Assembly (NCBI GenBank): GCA_964384415.1 | Contig: CAYLMV010000003.1 | Location: 16,021-80,020, forward strand | Reading direction: 5' to 3' | DNA: 64,000 nucleotides | Source: JAGVPT01 sp964384415 | GTDB lineage: Bacteria > Bacteroidota > Ignavibacteria > UBA10030 > UBA8401 | In this document: positions 1-8,223 of the stretch, one piece after another | Layout: each line of letters starts with the position of its first letter | How positions within the stretch are numbered: the stretch's first letter is position 1 | Translations under genes and position numbers: made by a program | The notes under the pieces: generated by a model | The model's database searches: none | What the model was told of the DNA's origin: nothing | The model's input: the letters and a program-made list of their open reading frames with translations, nothing else

Positions 1-677
1 AGTCGCGTCGCTTCCGAACTGCTCAGCACCACGCTGGGCTCGATCTCGAGCTCGTCCAGATTAACATCCGGCTGGTAAAATCGGTTGAAGAGGACCAATC
101 CGTTCGCGCCCGCTTCATCCAGGCGTTTTGCCATATTCGCCATCGAGCTGAAGAACGGCGAAAGCTTGACGGCAACCGGGATCGTCACCATCGCTTTGAC
201 TGCCTGCAGAATTTCAAGGTAAAGCCGCTCAACATCGGCGGCGGAAGTATTGGGGTCGGTGGAGATGTGGTAGATGTTCAATTCCAGAGCATCCGCGCCA
301 GCGTCCTGAATTTTTTTTGCGTACTCCACCCAACCTCCGACGGTGGATCCATTCAAGCTCGCGATAACCGGGATATCGACTGCCTTTTTTGTGTCCTGGA
401 TATGGCGCAAATATTCTTCGGGCCCGATGAAGTAATCTTCCTTCTTCGGAAAATAGGAGATCGCCTCTGCATAACTCTCAGTTCCGTAGGAGAGGAAATG
501 ATCGAGCTCGTTCATTTCATGCCGGATTTGCTCTTCGAAAAGCGAGTAGAGAACAACCGCCGGAGCGCCGTAGTCTTCCATTGCCTTAATGCCCGAGACC
601 GTTCTGGACATCGGAGAGGCAGACGGTACGACCGGATTTTTCAATTTGAAGCCGAGATACGTCGTGGAGAGATCCAT
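1..677 (-). CDS. Dihydroorotate dehydrogenase-like protein (3' end cut by window)
   Basis: The reading frame is open from the ATG at 677 to the window edge, so about 225 residues are visible and the C-terminus is missing. It begins MDLSTTYLGFKLKNPVV and continues with a PSASPMSRT stretch, the N-terminal pattern of the class 1 dihydroorotate dehydrogenase (PyrD) fold, an FMN TIM barrel. Further motifs are ALELNIYHI and VAVKLSPFF, which correspond to flavin and substrate loops of that fold. An AGGACGAGG ribosome-binding site precedes the ATG. It lies just downstream of pyruvate:ferredoxin oxidoreductase, a pairing I recall from other anaerobes, where the gene is annotated only as dihydroorotate-dehydrogenase-like. 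The true substrate is therefore unknown, and a redox role linked to ferredoxin is inference. Confidence 0.8.
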   Translation of the reverse strand, partial: MDLSTTYLGFKLKNPVVPSASPMSRTVSGIKAMEDYGAPAVVLYSLFEEQIRHEMNELDHFLSYGTESYAEAISYFPKKEDYFIGPEEYLRHIQDTKKAVDIPVIASLNGSTVGGWVEYAKKIQDAGADALELNIYHISTDPNTSAADVERLYLEILQAVKAMVTIPVAVKLSPFFSSMANMAKRLDEAGANGLVLFNRFYQPDVNLDELEIEPSVVLSSSEATR

Positions 678-715
678 TGATTCCTCGTCCTGAGTAATAC
701 TTTACGATGGTGAGT

Positions 716-746
716 AAAACGGCGAGGCCGTTTGTCGGCCCCGCCG
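716..746 (-). terminator. Intrinsic terminator after the PFOR gene
   Basis: On the minus strand, GGCGGGGCCG pairs with CGGCCTCGCC (ten pairs including one G-U) around the loop ACAAA, followed by GTTTTAC. It sits 12 bases past the PFOR stop codon and in front of the dihydroorotate-dehydrogenase-like gene, so it may reduce read-through between the two. Confidence 0.7.
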
Positions 747-757
747 CTAGATTATTT

Positions 758-3700
758 TTATTTGTGCTGTTCGCTGGTCGCGCCGTCAAACTTCAACGAT
801 GCAAGCTGCTCATAATAGTGCCACCGAGACGTTACGTCCTCCTGGGCAAGCTTCATCAGCCGCTTGGCTTCCTCCGGAGCGCTCTTCGTGAGCATCTTGT
901 AACGGATCTCCTTGTAGGCATACTCTTCGAACCGCAGTTTCGGGCTCTTCGAGTCGAGCTTGAACGGATTCTGACCCTGCTTCGCAAGCTCAGGATTGTA
1001 CCGGAACAACGGCCAATGCGCAGAATCGACAGCGGCTTTCTGACTATCCAGCCCGAACTTCATATTGATGCCGTGGGCGATGCAATGAGCGTAGGCGATG
1101 ATCAATGAGGGCCCATCGTATGCTTCGGCTTCCAAAAATGCCTTTACTGTATGGAGGTCGTTTGCTCCCATGGCAATCTGCGCAACGTAGACGTTGCCGT
1201 AGGTCATCGCAATCAATCCAAGGTCTTTCTTCTTAAGAGGCTTGCCGCCTGCCGCAAATTTCGCTACGGCTCCACGCGGCGTCGACTTGGACATCTGTCC
1301 GCCCGTATTCGAATAGACTTCGGTGTCGAGAACTAGAATATTGACGTTCCGCCCCGAGGCGATAACGTGGTCCAATCCTCCGTACCCGATATCATAGGCC
1401 CATCCATCGCCACCCATAATCCACACGCTTTTCTTCACAAGAAAATCGGCTATGGAAAGGAGCTGTTGGGCATCCGTCGACTTGTCCCCTTTCAGTTTTC
1501 CTTTCAGGATCGCGATCCGTTCCCGCTGTTCGTAGATCTTCGCCTCGTCCGATTGATCGGCATTCAGAATTGCATTCGTCAACTCCTCGCCGAGAGTCGG
1601 CGAAAGTTTCTTGAGAAGTTCAGAGGCAAATTCCTTCTGCTTGTCGATCGAGAGACGGTATCCGAGGCCGAACTCCGCGTTGTCCTCGAAAAGCGAATTC
1701 GACCATGCAGGTCCGCGTCCGTCAGCATTCTTCGTCCAGGGAGTCGTCGGCAGGTTGCCTCCGTAAATCGACGAGCAGCCAGTCGCGTTCGCAACGATCG
1801 TTCGGTCGCCGAACAACTGCGTCACGAGTTTCACATACGGCGTCTCGCCGCAGCCCGAACATGCGCCCGAGAACTCAAACAGGGGCTGCAAGAACTGCGA
1901 GCCTTTGATGGTATCCACTTTTGCCGTGCGGCGGTCTGCTTCGGGAAGCGTCAGGAAGAAATCCCAGTTCGCCCGTTCCTGTTCCCGGACGGCCGGCTGA
2001 GGCACCATGTTGAGCGCCTTCAGTCTGGTCTCGGCTTTGTTCTTGACCGGGCATACTTCAAAGCAAAGCTCGCACCCCGTGCAATCTTCAGGCGCCACTT
2101 GAATTGAATAGCTCATTCCTTCGTACTCTTTGCCGCGGTAGGCTGTGCTCTTGAATGTTTTCGGGGCGCCGGCCAGGAGGCTCTTGTCATAGACTTTGAT
2201 CCTGATGCTTGCATGCGGACAAACCATCGCACACTTTCCGCACTGGATGCAAATTGAATCATCCCAGGCAGGAATATCGAGCGCAATATTTCTTTTCTCC
2301 CACATCGCTGTGCCCGTGGGGAATGTCCCGTCTGCCGGCATTGCACTCACCGGGAGGTCGTTGCCGTTTCCCTCGATGATCTTCGCGAGCACGTCCTTCA
2401 CGAAATCCGGAGCGCTCTTCGAAACCACCGGCGGCAATTGCAGCACGCTGTCGGCCTTTGCCGGAACGGTGACTTTGAAAAGATTCGCGAGCGTCTGATC
2501 GACGGCGTCGAAGTTCATTTTCACAATATCTTCGCCCTTCTTGCCGTAGGTCTTTTTAATTGATTTCTTGATCGCCTCGATCGCTTCATCCTTCGGCAGA
2601 ACGCCGGAGATTGCGAAGAAGCAGGTTTGCATGATGGTGTTGACCCTTCCTCCCATGCCGGTCTTCGCGGCAACTTCGTACCCGTCGATGACATAGAAGT
2701 TGAGTTTTTTCCTGATCATCTCATCCTGCATCGTCCGAGGAAGTTTGCTCCACACTTCATCCTTGGAGTATTGACTGTTCAGCAGGAATGTTCCGCCCTC
2801 CACCAGATCGCGCAAGACGTCGTACTTTTCAAGAAACATCCACTGGTGACATCCGACAAAGTTCGCTTTGTCGATGAGGTAGGAAGACCGAATCGGCCTT
2901 GGACCGAAGCGAAGGTGAGAGACCGTCGTCGTGCCGGACTTCTTCGAATCATAGACGAAGTAGCCCTGGGCATAGTTCGGCGTGTCTTCTCCGATAATCT
3001 TGATGGAATTCTTGTTCGCCCCGACGGTACCATCCGAACCGAGACCGTAGAACATCGCACGAACGACATCGCTCTTCTCCGTTGTGAACGATGCATCGTA
3101 GGAAAGGCTCGTATGGGAAACGTCGTCGTTGATCCCGACGGTGAAATGGTTTTTCGACTTTGCCGATTTTAGTTCGTCGTAGACAGCCTTGACCATTGCC
3201 GGAGTGAATTCTTTGGACGACAAGCCGTACCGTCCGCCGATGACCCGCGGGAAAACCGTGAACGGCGCCAACCCATCGGCCATGGCTTCGCCGATGGCCG
3301 TAACGATATCCTGGTAGAGGGGCTCGCCCACTCCGCCCGGCTCTTTGGTCCTGTCCAGCACCGCGATCGACTTCACGGTTTTCGGAAGGGCTGCCACGAA
3401 ATGCTTCACTGAGAATGGACGGAAAAGATGAACTTTTACAACTCCGATTTTTTCACCTTTGGCGAGGAGTGCTTCCACCGTTTCGTGGACTGCCTCCGCT
3501 CCGGAACCCATGATCACGATGACCCTTTCAGCGTCCGGCGCTCCGAAATATTCAAAAAGATGATACTGGCGGCCTACGATTCCTGCAAACTTATCCATCG
3601 CCCGCTGAACTGTTTCGGGGCACGCCGAATAATACGGGTTCACGGTCTCGCGCGATTGGAAGTACGTGTCCGGATTCTGCGCGGTGCCGCGTAGGACCGG

Positions 3701-4357
3701 AGCTTCAGGAGTCAACGCCCGCTTGCGGTGAGCAAACACCAGGTTGTCGTCGATCATTGCTCGGATGTCGGCGACCGTCAATTGCTCGATCTTCATAACC
3801 TCTGCCGATGTCCTGAATCCGTCAAAGAAATGAAGAAACGGAACTCTGGATTCAAGCGTTGCCGCCTGTGAAATAAGGGCAAAGTCCATGACTTCCTGAA
3901 CGGAATGAGACGCGAGCATTGCGAAGCCCGTGGAACGTACGGACATCACGTCACTATGATCTCCAAAAATCGACAACGTTTGAGTCGCGAGCGAGCGCGC
4001 TGAAACGTGAAAAACTGTCGAGGTCAACTCTCCCGCTATTTTGAACATGTTGGGGATCATGAGCAGCAAGCCTTGCGACGCCGTAAAGGTCGTCGTCATG
4101 GATCCTGTCTGCAATGCGCCATGGACAGCGCCCGACGCGCCTCCTTCGCTCTGCATCTCGGCAACCAGCGGTACGGTTCCCCAGATATTCTTCTTCCCTT
4201 CTGCGGACCACTGATCGCACCATTCGCCCATTCCCGAGGAAGGGGTAATCGGATAGATTGCGATGACTTCATTCGTCTTGTGTGCAACGTATGCTGCAGC
4301 TTCGTTGCCGTCTATTGTGACCATTTGTCTTTTGTCTGATGGAGCTTCACTAGCCAT
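758..4357 (-). CDS. nifJ: Pyruvate:ferredoxin (flavodoxin) oxidoreductase
   Basis: This 1199-residue homodimer-type enzyme oxidatively decarboxylates pyruvate to acetyl-CoA and CO2 and reduces ferredoxin; it can also run in reverse. It has the single-chain domain order of the family: an N-terminal YPITPSSGMGEW motif, a ferredoxin insert near residues 690-750 with CIQCGKCAMVCP and CTGCELCFEVCP, a cluster-binding GACSGCGETPY, and the thiamine diphosphate site GDGWAYDIGYGG with VYSNTGGQMS. The length is normal for the family. The frame stays open upstream to 4519, but the ATG at 4357 (MASEAPSDK) has an AAAGGA ribosome-binding site and matches the usual N-terminus. It is followed by a terminator and the dihydroorotate-dehydrogenase-like gene. 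The CoA-transferase, alanine dehydrogenase and ferredoxin genes nearby fit pyruvate-centred metabolism. Confidence 0.96.
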   Translation of the reverse strand: MASEAPSDKRQMVTIDGNEAAAYVAHKTNEVIAIYPITPSSGMGEWCDQWSAEGKKNIWGTVPLVAEMQSEGGASGAVHGALQTGSMTTTFTASQGLLLMIPNMFKIAGELTSTVFHVSARSLATQTLSIFGDHSDVMSVRSTGFAMLASHSVQEVMDFALISQAATLESRVPFLHFFDGFRTSAEVMKIEQLTVADIRAMIDDNLVFAHRKRALTPEAPVLRGTAQNPDTYFQSRETVNPYYSACPETVQRAMDKFAGIVGRQYHLFEYFGAPDAERVIVIMGSGAEAVHETVEALLAKGEKIGVVKVHLFRPFSVKHFVAALPKTVKSIAVLDRTKEPGGVGEPLYQDIVTAIGEAMADGLAPFTVFPRVIGGRYGLSSKEFTPAMVKAVYDELKSAKSKNHFTVGINDDVSHTSLSYDASFTTEKSDVVRAMFYGLGSDGTVGANKNSIKIIGEDTPNYAQGYFVYDSKKSGTTTVSHLRFGPRPIRSSYLIDKANFVGCHQWMFLEKYDVLRDLVEGGTFLLNSQYSKDEVWSKLPRTMQDEMIRKKLNFYVIDGYEVAAKTGMGGRVNTIMQTCFFAISGVLPKDEAIEAIKKSIKKTYGKKGEDIVKMNFDAVDQTLANLFKVTVPAKADSVLQLPPVVSKSAPDFVKDVLAKIIEGNGNDLPVSAMPADGTFPTGTAMWEKRNIALDIPAWDDSICIQCGKCAMVCPHASIRIKVYDKSLLAGAPKTFKSTAYRGKEYEGMSYSIQVAPEDCTGCELCFEVCPVKNKAETRLKALNMVPQPAVREQERANWDFFLTLPEADRRTAKVDTIKGSQFLQPLFEFSGACSGCGETPYVKLVTQLFGDRTIVANATGCSSIYGGNLPTTPWTKNADGRGPAWSNSLFEDNAEFGLGYRLSIDKQKEFASELLKKLSPTLGEELTNAILNADQSDEAKIYEQRERIAILKGKLKGDKSTDAQQLLSIADFLVKKSVWIMGGDGWAYDIGYGGLDHVIASGRNVNILVLDTEVYSNTGGQMSKSTPRGAVAKFAAGGKPLKKKDLGLIAMTYGNVYVAQIAMGANDLHTVKAFLEAEAYDGPSLIIAYAHCIAHGINMKFGLDSQKAAVDSAHWPLFRYNPELAKQGQNPFKLDSKSPKLRFEEYAYKEIRYKMLTKSAPEEAKRLMKLAQEDVTSRWHYYEQLASLKFDGATSEQHK

Positions 4358-4601
4358 TTTGTATAATCCTTTGAGGCAATAATGTGGGTGTGAAATTAAG
4401 ATCAACTGCTGCAAAAAATACAAATATCGTGCTACTTTTCGGTTCATAAAAAGGGGAGAAAAAAGTGTGTGGAGAATCTTATTTACCAATTGTGGAAATG
4501 GGCAAAGGTCGATTCTCAAAAGTGGGAACGTAGTGGAAAAAAATCAGGCGAGCGTCAGCGAAAGAGGTTTTTGAAAATCAATCGAGGGAGATAAAGATAA
4601 T

Positions 4602-4982
4602 TTATTCGGAGTCGAGAATTTCCCGGATGCGCTCCAGGATCACTTGCGGAACATACGGTTTTTGAAAAACATCGGATGCACCTCGCTTCATCAAATCCTC
4701 CTTTACGGTGACATCGACAAAGCCGCTTGCCAGAATCACTTTTACCGCCGGCTTCATGTCACGGAGTTTTTGAAAAACTTCCCATCCCCCCAGTTTCGGA
4801 AGTCCCATGTCCGTCAAGACGAGAGCGATGGATTTTCCCTCCGCTCGAAAAATCTCGACCGCCTGTTCGCCATCTTTTGCAGTAATAACGTTGTAGCCCT
4901 CTTCTTCAAACAAGGATTTCAACAAATCCAGAAGCATCGATTCATCTTCTACAACAAGCAGTGTCTCCCTTCTGCCATTCAT
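4602..4982 (-). CDS. Single-domain response regulator (CheY-like)
   Basis: This 126-residue protein is a lone receiver domain. The acidic pocket VVEDES is near the N-terminus, the phosphoacceptor Asp is in LTDMGLP, the conserved Ser/Thr position is in ILASGF, and the Lys is in FQKPYV. There is no output domain. The start has a GAAGAAGG ribosome-binding site. It lies downstream of a membrane protein with a kinase-like dimerisation segment and upstream of the PFOR gene, all on the same strand. The partner kinase is not clear, because the neighbouring kinase-like protein appears unable to phosphorylate. Confidence 0.88.
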   Translation of the reverse strand: MNGRRETLLVVEDESMLLDLLKSLFEEEGYNVITAKDGEQAVEIFRAEGKSIALVLTDMGLPKLGGWEVFQKLRDMKPAVKVILASGFVDVTVKEDLMKRGASDVFQKPYVPQVILERIREILDSE

Positions 4983-5130
4983 GATGCCTTCTTCCGCCGG
5001 TTGAAAACGAAGCTTTGCTTGCGCGCATGTGGTCGATAATACGTCTGCTGTGTTCCTGCTACAAAATGATTGCCCAATGGCTGCTCATTCAAATTTTTCC
5101 CGGAACGATGCCGAGCGCAATGCTTCGGGT

Positions 5131-5661
5131 TTACGTGCCGACCTGCTTGTGCAAGTGTTCAAGGAGGAGCGTTGATTGATAGACCTCGACATCTTTGATT
5201 GCATTGTGGATTCGTTGGAGCGATGCCTCAATCTGGTCGAAATGCCGGGCGTTTCGCGGGTCGGAGGGATAATGTTTGCGCATCTCTTCCGCCGTCGAGC
5301 CGATGATCGCAAGGGGGTTGTTGATCGCATCCTGAAGGAGTCGAATGACGTTTTGCAGCACGGCGGAGGCGACTGCCGATTTTTCGACTTCCGATAAAAT
5401 CTGCTGACGGCCCGATTCGTTGGTTTCGTACTTTTGTTTCATCGCTTGCGTTCGGGAGACAACATACACGACCAGCCACATCCAGAACAACGAATCATAT
5501 TGAAGGACGAAATCGAAAAGCGTCAGATGCGATACTTCAGACCGCTTAAAAAAATTCAGTGTCGTAAAGAGATAATAACCGTAGATACCCAAAACGGAAA
5601 AGACTAGGGGGTATTTGCTGATCCACTGCGACAACCTCTTCCATATGGATTCCATCTTCAT
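5131..5661 (-). CDS. Membrane protein with degenerate histidine-kinase dimerisation domain
   Basis: The protein has 176 residues. Two hydrophobic segments (about residues 17-33 and 50-68) are followed by a helical region that resembles a DHp/HisKA domain of the HE-I-NNPL type. The motif here reads QDAINNPLAII, so the usual His-Glu is replaced by Asp-Ala and the phosphoacceptor histidine is missing. There is no ATP-binding domain: the protein ends about 60 residues after the motif, where the next gene region begins. An AGGAGAA ribosome-binding site supports the start at MKMES. It lies upstream of a lone receiver protein. It may be a scaffold or dimerisation partner rather than an enzyme. The similarity is read by eye and needs a profile search. 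Confidence 0.6.
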   Translation of the reverse strand: MKMESIWKRLSQWISKYPLVFSVLGIYGYYLFTTLNFFKRSEVSHLTLFDFVLQYDSLFWMWLVVYVVSRTQAMKQKYETNESGRQQILSEVEKSAVASAVLQNVIRLLQDAINNPLAIIGSTAEEMRKHYPSDPRNARHFDQIEASLQRIHNAIKDVEVYQSTLLLEHLHKQVGT

Positions 5662-5863
5662 GGATTCTCCTGAACGGTGAGAGTATTTCCCGGGGCTCTG
5701 TCGGATTGGCCCGCAGGATTGGTCAATAAAGCAATTTCAATGAAATGGTACAGCTTTTTCGGAAGAGACACAAGATAATGGACCTATCTTGTGATGAGGG
5801 GGGACCATAAGGCGGGCCGCAGCGGAGACGAGGTTTGTCTCGCCAGAATTCGCGATTGCTGCC

Positions 5864-5893
5864 CTCCCCCGCCATCAGGCGCGAGCGGGGGAG
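5864..5893 (-). terminator. Terminator-like hairpin after the Cys-motif gene
   Basis: A perfect nine-base stem, CTCCCCCGC with GCGGGGGAG, encloses a 12-base loop. It lies about 20 bases past the stop at 5915 on the minus strand. There is no clear U-run, so it could instead act as a processing or stabilising hairpin at the end of the long operon. Confidence 0.5.
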
Positions 5894-5914
5894 CAATCAT
5901 CAGGATGATATGTG

Positions 5915-6247
5915 TTAATGCGTCAACTGTTCCTGGTGCACTTCGTTAATGGCTCCGATGATAAGCGGGAAGTACCGATCAAGAGGGCAATCGAGCATAT
6001 TCCGGACGTAGCATTGTCCCGCCGGGGTCTGTTCTTCGCAATGGGCGCACACTTCGCCGCGAAGAGCCGTTACATAGTCCAGCACGTTGTCGCTGCGCGT
6101 GGTCTGCACCACATGAACCACTCTTGAAAAATATTTTTTTAAACCGCAGTCGAACTGCGGGGAAAGGCGACAGTTACCGTGGCGGTCCCCATCGATGCAT
6201 TTGACGCACACTTTTTGTTGAACAGCGTTCCAATACTTGGCAAGCAT
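5915..6247 (-). CDS. Small protein with a duplicated four-cysteine motif
   Basis: The protein has 110 residues. I do not recognise a named family. It is built from two similar halves, each with the spacing C-x2-C-x8-C-x7-C followed by a KKYF or DRYF stretch: CVKC...C...C in the first half and CAHC...C...C in the second. Eight regularly spaced cysteines suggest two metal sites (Fe-S or zinc), which is inference. The frame opens earlier, but the ATG at 6247 (MLAKYWNAV) has an AGGAGG ribosome-binding site seven bases upstream and is preferred. It is the last gene of a small group with a 63-residue membrane protein 17 bases upstream. Confidence 0.7.
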   Translation of the reverse strand: MLAKYWNAVQQKVCVKCIDGDRHGNCRLSPQFDCGLKKYFSRVVHVVQTTRSDNVLDYVTALRGEVCAHCEEQTPAGQCYVRNMLDCPLDRYFPLIIGAINEVHQEQLTH

Positions 6248-6264
6248 GACCGTCCTCCTCGCTA

Positions 6265-6456
6265 TTATGAAAGCCAATCGTCAAACTCCGTTTCGGGTAT
6301 GTCGATTGGGAATGAATTGAAATTTTTGTTCCAATGGTCTTTTGCACCGAACGCCAGCACATGCGGCCTCGAGCTGCTAACAACAACCCGTGTCACCGCG
6401 AAGGCAACTGTCATGGCGATGACCGTCGTTAGCGCTATCCATATCCCTTTTTTCAT
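6265..6456 (-). CDS. Small single-span membrane protein, unknown function
   Basis: The protein has 63 residues and starts MKKGIWIAL, with one hydrophobic span (about residues 4-26) and a short hydrophilic tail containing HWNKNFNSFP. The start at 6456 is chosen because it places the hydrophobic segment at the N-terminus as a signal anchor, with CAGG upstream; the frame remains open further back. The following Cys-motif gene begins 17 bases after its stop, so the two are probably co-translated. No family is recognised. Confidence 0.5.
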   Translation of the reverse strand: MKKGIWIALTTVIAMTVAFAVTRVVVSSSRPHVLAFGAKDHWNKNFNSFPIDIPETEFDDWLS

Positions 6457-6604
6457 TGATGAAACCTGCCCATAGTCTATTTCAATATTCCGTGGCTTCA
6501 GTAGAATGCTTGTATCGTAGAGGAACGTTCCAGTGTTGCGTACCCTGCGCACTGCGGAACGACAGCGCGCGCTAAATAACGTTCGATGCGGCGCTCACAG
6601 CTTG

Positions 6605-6868
6605 TCAGAGCCACACGTCCGTCGCCGAATCTTCCATCATCGGCGATGTCTTGGGATGCTTCGCCTCGTCCAGCACCGCGGCAACGCCCTCCATGCGCGT
6701 ATGCGCCTCCATCACCTTTCCGCGCACCTTGTCAAAATCCAGCGGGAAATGCGGATGGTCGCGGTACCAGTCGAGAACCTTCTCCATCTCCACCGTCAAC
6801 ACAAAGACCTGGTTGCATTCTTTTGCAACCCAGTCAAATTTTTCTTTTGAGATCTGAACACAATTCAT
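6605..6868 (-). CDS. Small hypothetical protein
   Basis: This 87-residue soluble protein starts MNCVQISKEKFDW, with AAGGAA upstream. It is rich in charged helical residues and has two cysteines near the N-terminus. It begins 32 bases after the CoA-transferase stop on the same strand and is probably part of that operon. No motif or family is recognised. Confidence 0.55.
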   Translation of the reverse strand: MNCVQISKEKFDWVAKECNQVFVLTVEMEKVLDWYRDHPHFPLDFDKVRGKVMEAHTRMEGVAAVLDEAKHPKTSPMMEDSATDVWL

Positions 6869-6900
6869 TGTCGAATTCCTTCATGGTCGTACAGTAAAAC

Positions 6901-8214
6901 CTACGAATGCGATTGATGCGTTTTGAATGTTACACGAGCGGCGTCGATGAGCTCATCGTGAAAATGAGGATGGGCGACCGCGATAAGGGCATCGGCCCGC
7001 TGCCTCATGTTCTTCCCATGCAGCGACGCGACGCCGAATTCGGTGACAACATAATGGACGTCCGCGCGGGTCGTCACCACCCCCGCCCCCAATGCGAGCT
7101 GAGGGACAATGCGCGACACCGTTCCGTTCTTTGCGGTAGACGGGAGAGCAATGATCGGTTTGCCCTGCTTCGAAGCAGCGGCCCCCCGAATGAAGTCGAC
7201 CTGGCCGCCGAACCCGCTGTAAATTGTTTTTCCGATCGAATCCGCGCACACCTGACCCGTGATGTCAACTTCGATGGCCGAATTGATTGCGACCATTTTA
7301 TCGTTGTGCGATATGATAAACGGATTATTTGTGTAGCTGCAGGGATGGAGTTCAAAGTACGGATTATTGTGGACGTACTCGTAGAGCTCTTTTGTCCCGA
7401 GAACAAACGTCGCAATTACTTTCCCCGGATGCAGCGATTTTTTCTGGTTCGTGATAATCCCTTTGTCAATGGCCTTCACGACGCCGTCGGACACCATTTC
7501 CGTATGAACGCCCAGGTTCTCTTTTCCGTCCAGATTCGAAAGAACCGCGTCGGGTATTCCGCCGATGCCGAGTTGGAGCGTCGACCCGTCTTCAATAAGT
7601 CCCGCGATGTGCGTGCCAATCTTCATTTCAACTTCAGACGATCCGCTCCCGTGCTTCAAGGTCAGGAGCTCTTCCGAGCACTCGACGATCTTGTCGACGT
7701 GGGAGACATGGATGAACACATCGCCGAGGGTCCGGGGCATTTTTTCGTTCACCTGTGCAACCACCAGTTTCGCGCTCTCGGCAGCAGCCTTCGATGCCGC
7801 ACATTCCACCCCAAGACTCATAAACCCGTGATCATCGGGAGGAGAGAGATGGATGAAAGCGACATCCAGAGGAATTACGCCGTCGGTGAAGAGGGCGGGT
7901 ATTTCCGAAAGGTGCACGGGAACCGCGTCGGCATTTCCTTCGGTGATTGCCTGCCGGTCCGCCGGACCCACAAAAAGCGAATTGTGCCGGAAGTGCGCCT
8001 CCATCCCCGGTTTCGAAAGAGGATCGTCTCCAAGCAAAAGGACATGGTTCACTTCAACGTGAAGCAGCTCATCACGGCGCGCAGCCATCCCATGCATCAT
8101 CAGCAATGGCGTGGCAGCATTGCCGCTGACAAAGATGCGATCTTCCGATTTGATCGTCGCGACCGCTTCTTCGACCGATGCAACCTTGGATTTATATTGT
8201 TCCAGCCAGTTCAT
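6901..8214 (-). CDS. Acetyl-CoA hydrolase / 4-hydroxybutyrate CoA-transferase family protein
   Basis: The 437 residues cover both domains of a family I CoA-transferase of the AbfT/Cat1 type. The likely catalytic glutamate is Glu239 in the motif HTEMVSDG. The glycine-rich LQLGIGGIPDAV lies just before it, and GFGGQVDFIRGA and ALPSTAKNGTVSRIVP in the C-terminal half are typical of 4-hydroxybutyrate CoA-transferases. The length matches that family. These enzymes move CoA between acetyl-CoA and an acid, so here the protein could release acetate from acetyl-CoA made by PFOR or activate another carboxylate; substrate choice cannot be read from sequence. It lies nine bases after alanine dehydrogenase. 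Confidence 0.88.
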   Translation of the reverse strand: MNWLEQYKSKVASVEEAVATIKSEDRIFVSGNAATPLLMMHGMAARRDELLHVEVNHVLLLGDDPLSKPGMEAHFRHNSLFVGPADRQAITEGNADAVPVHLSEIPALFTDGVIPLDVAFIHLSPPDDHGFMSLGVECAASKAAAESAKLVVAQVNEKMPRTLGDVFIHVSHVDKIVECSEELLTLKHGSGSSEVEMKIGTHIAGLIEDGSTLQLGIGGIPDAVLSNLDGKENLGVHTEMVSDGVVKAIDKGIITNQKKSLHPGKVIATFVLGTKELYEYVHNNPYFELHPCSYTNNPFIISHNDKMVAINSAIEVDITGQVCADSIGKTIYSGFGGQVDFIRGAAASKQGKPIIALPSTAKNGTVSRIVPQLALGAGVVTTRADVHYVVTEFGVASLHGKNMRQRADALIAVAHPHFHDELIDAARVTFKTHQSHS

Positions 8215-8223
8215 AGTTCCCGT

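Noticed and set aside
4358..4519. N-terminal extension of PFOR by 54 residues
   Set aside because: The extension does not resemble the family, while the ATG at 4357 has a ribosome-binding site and gives the standard N-terminus.
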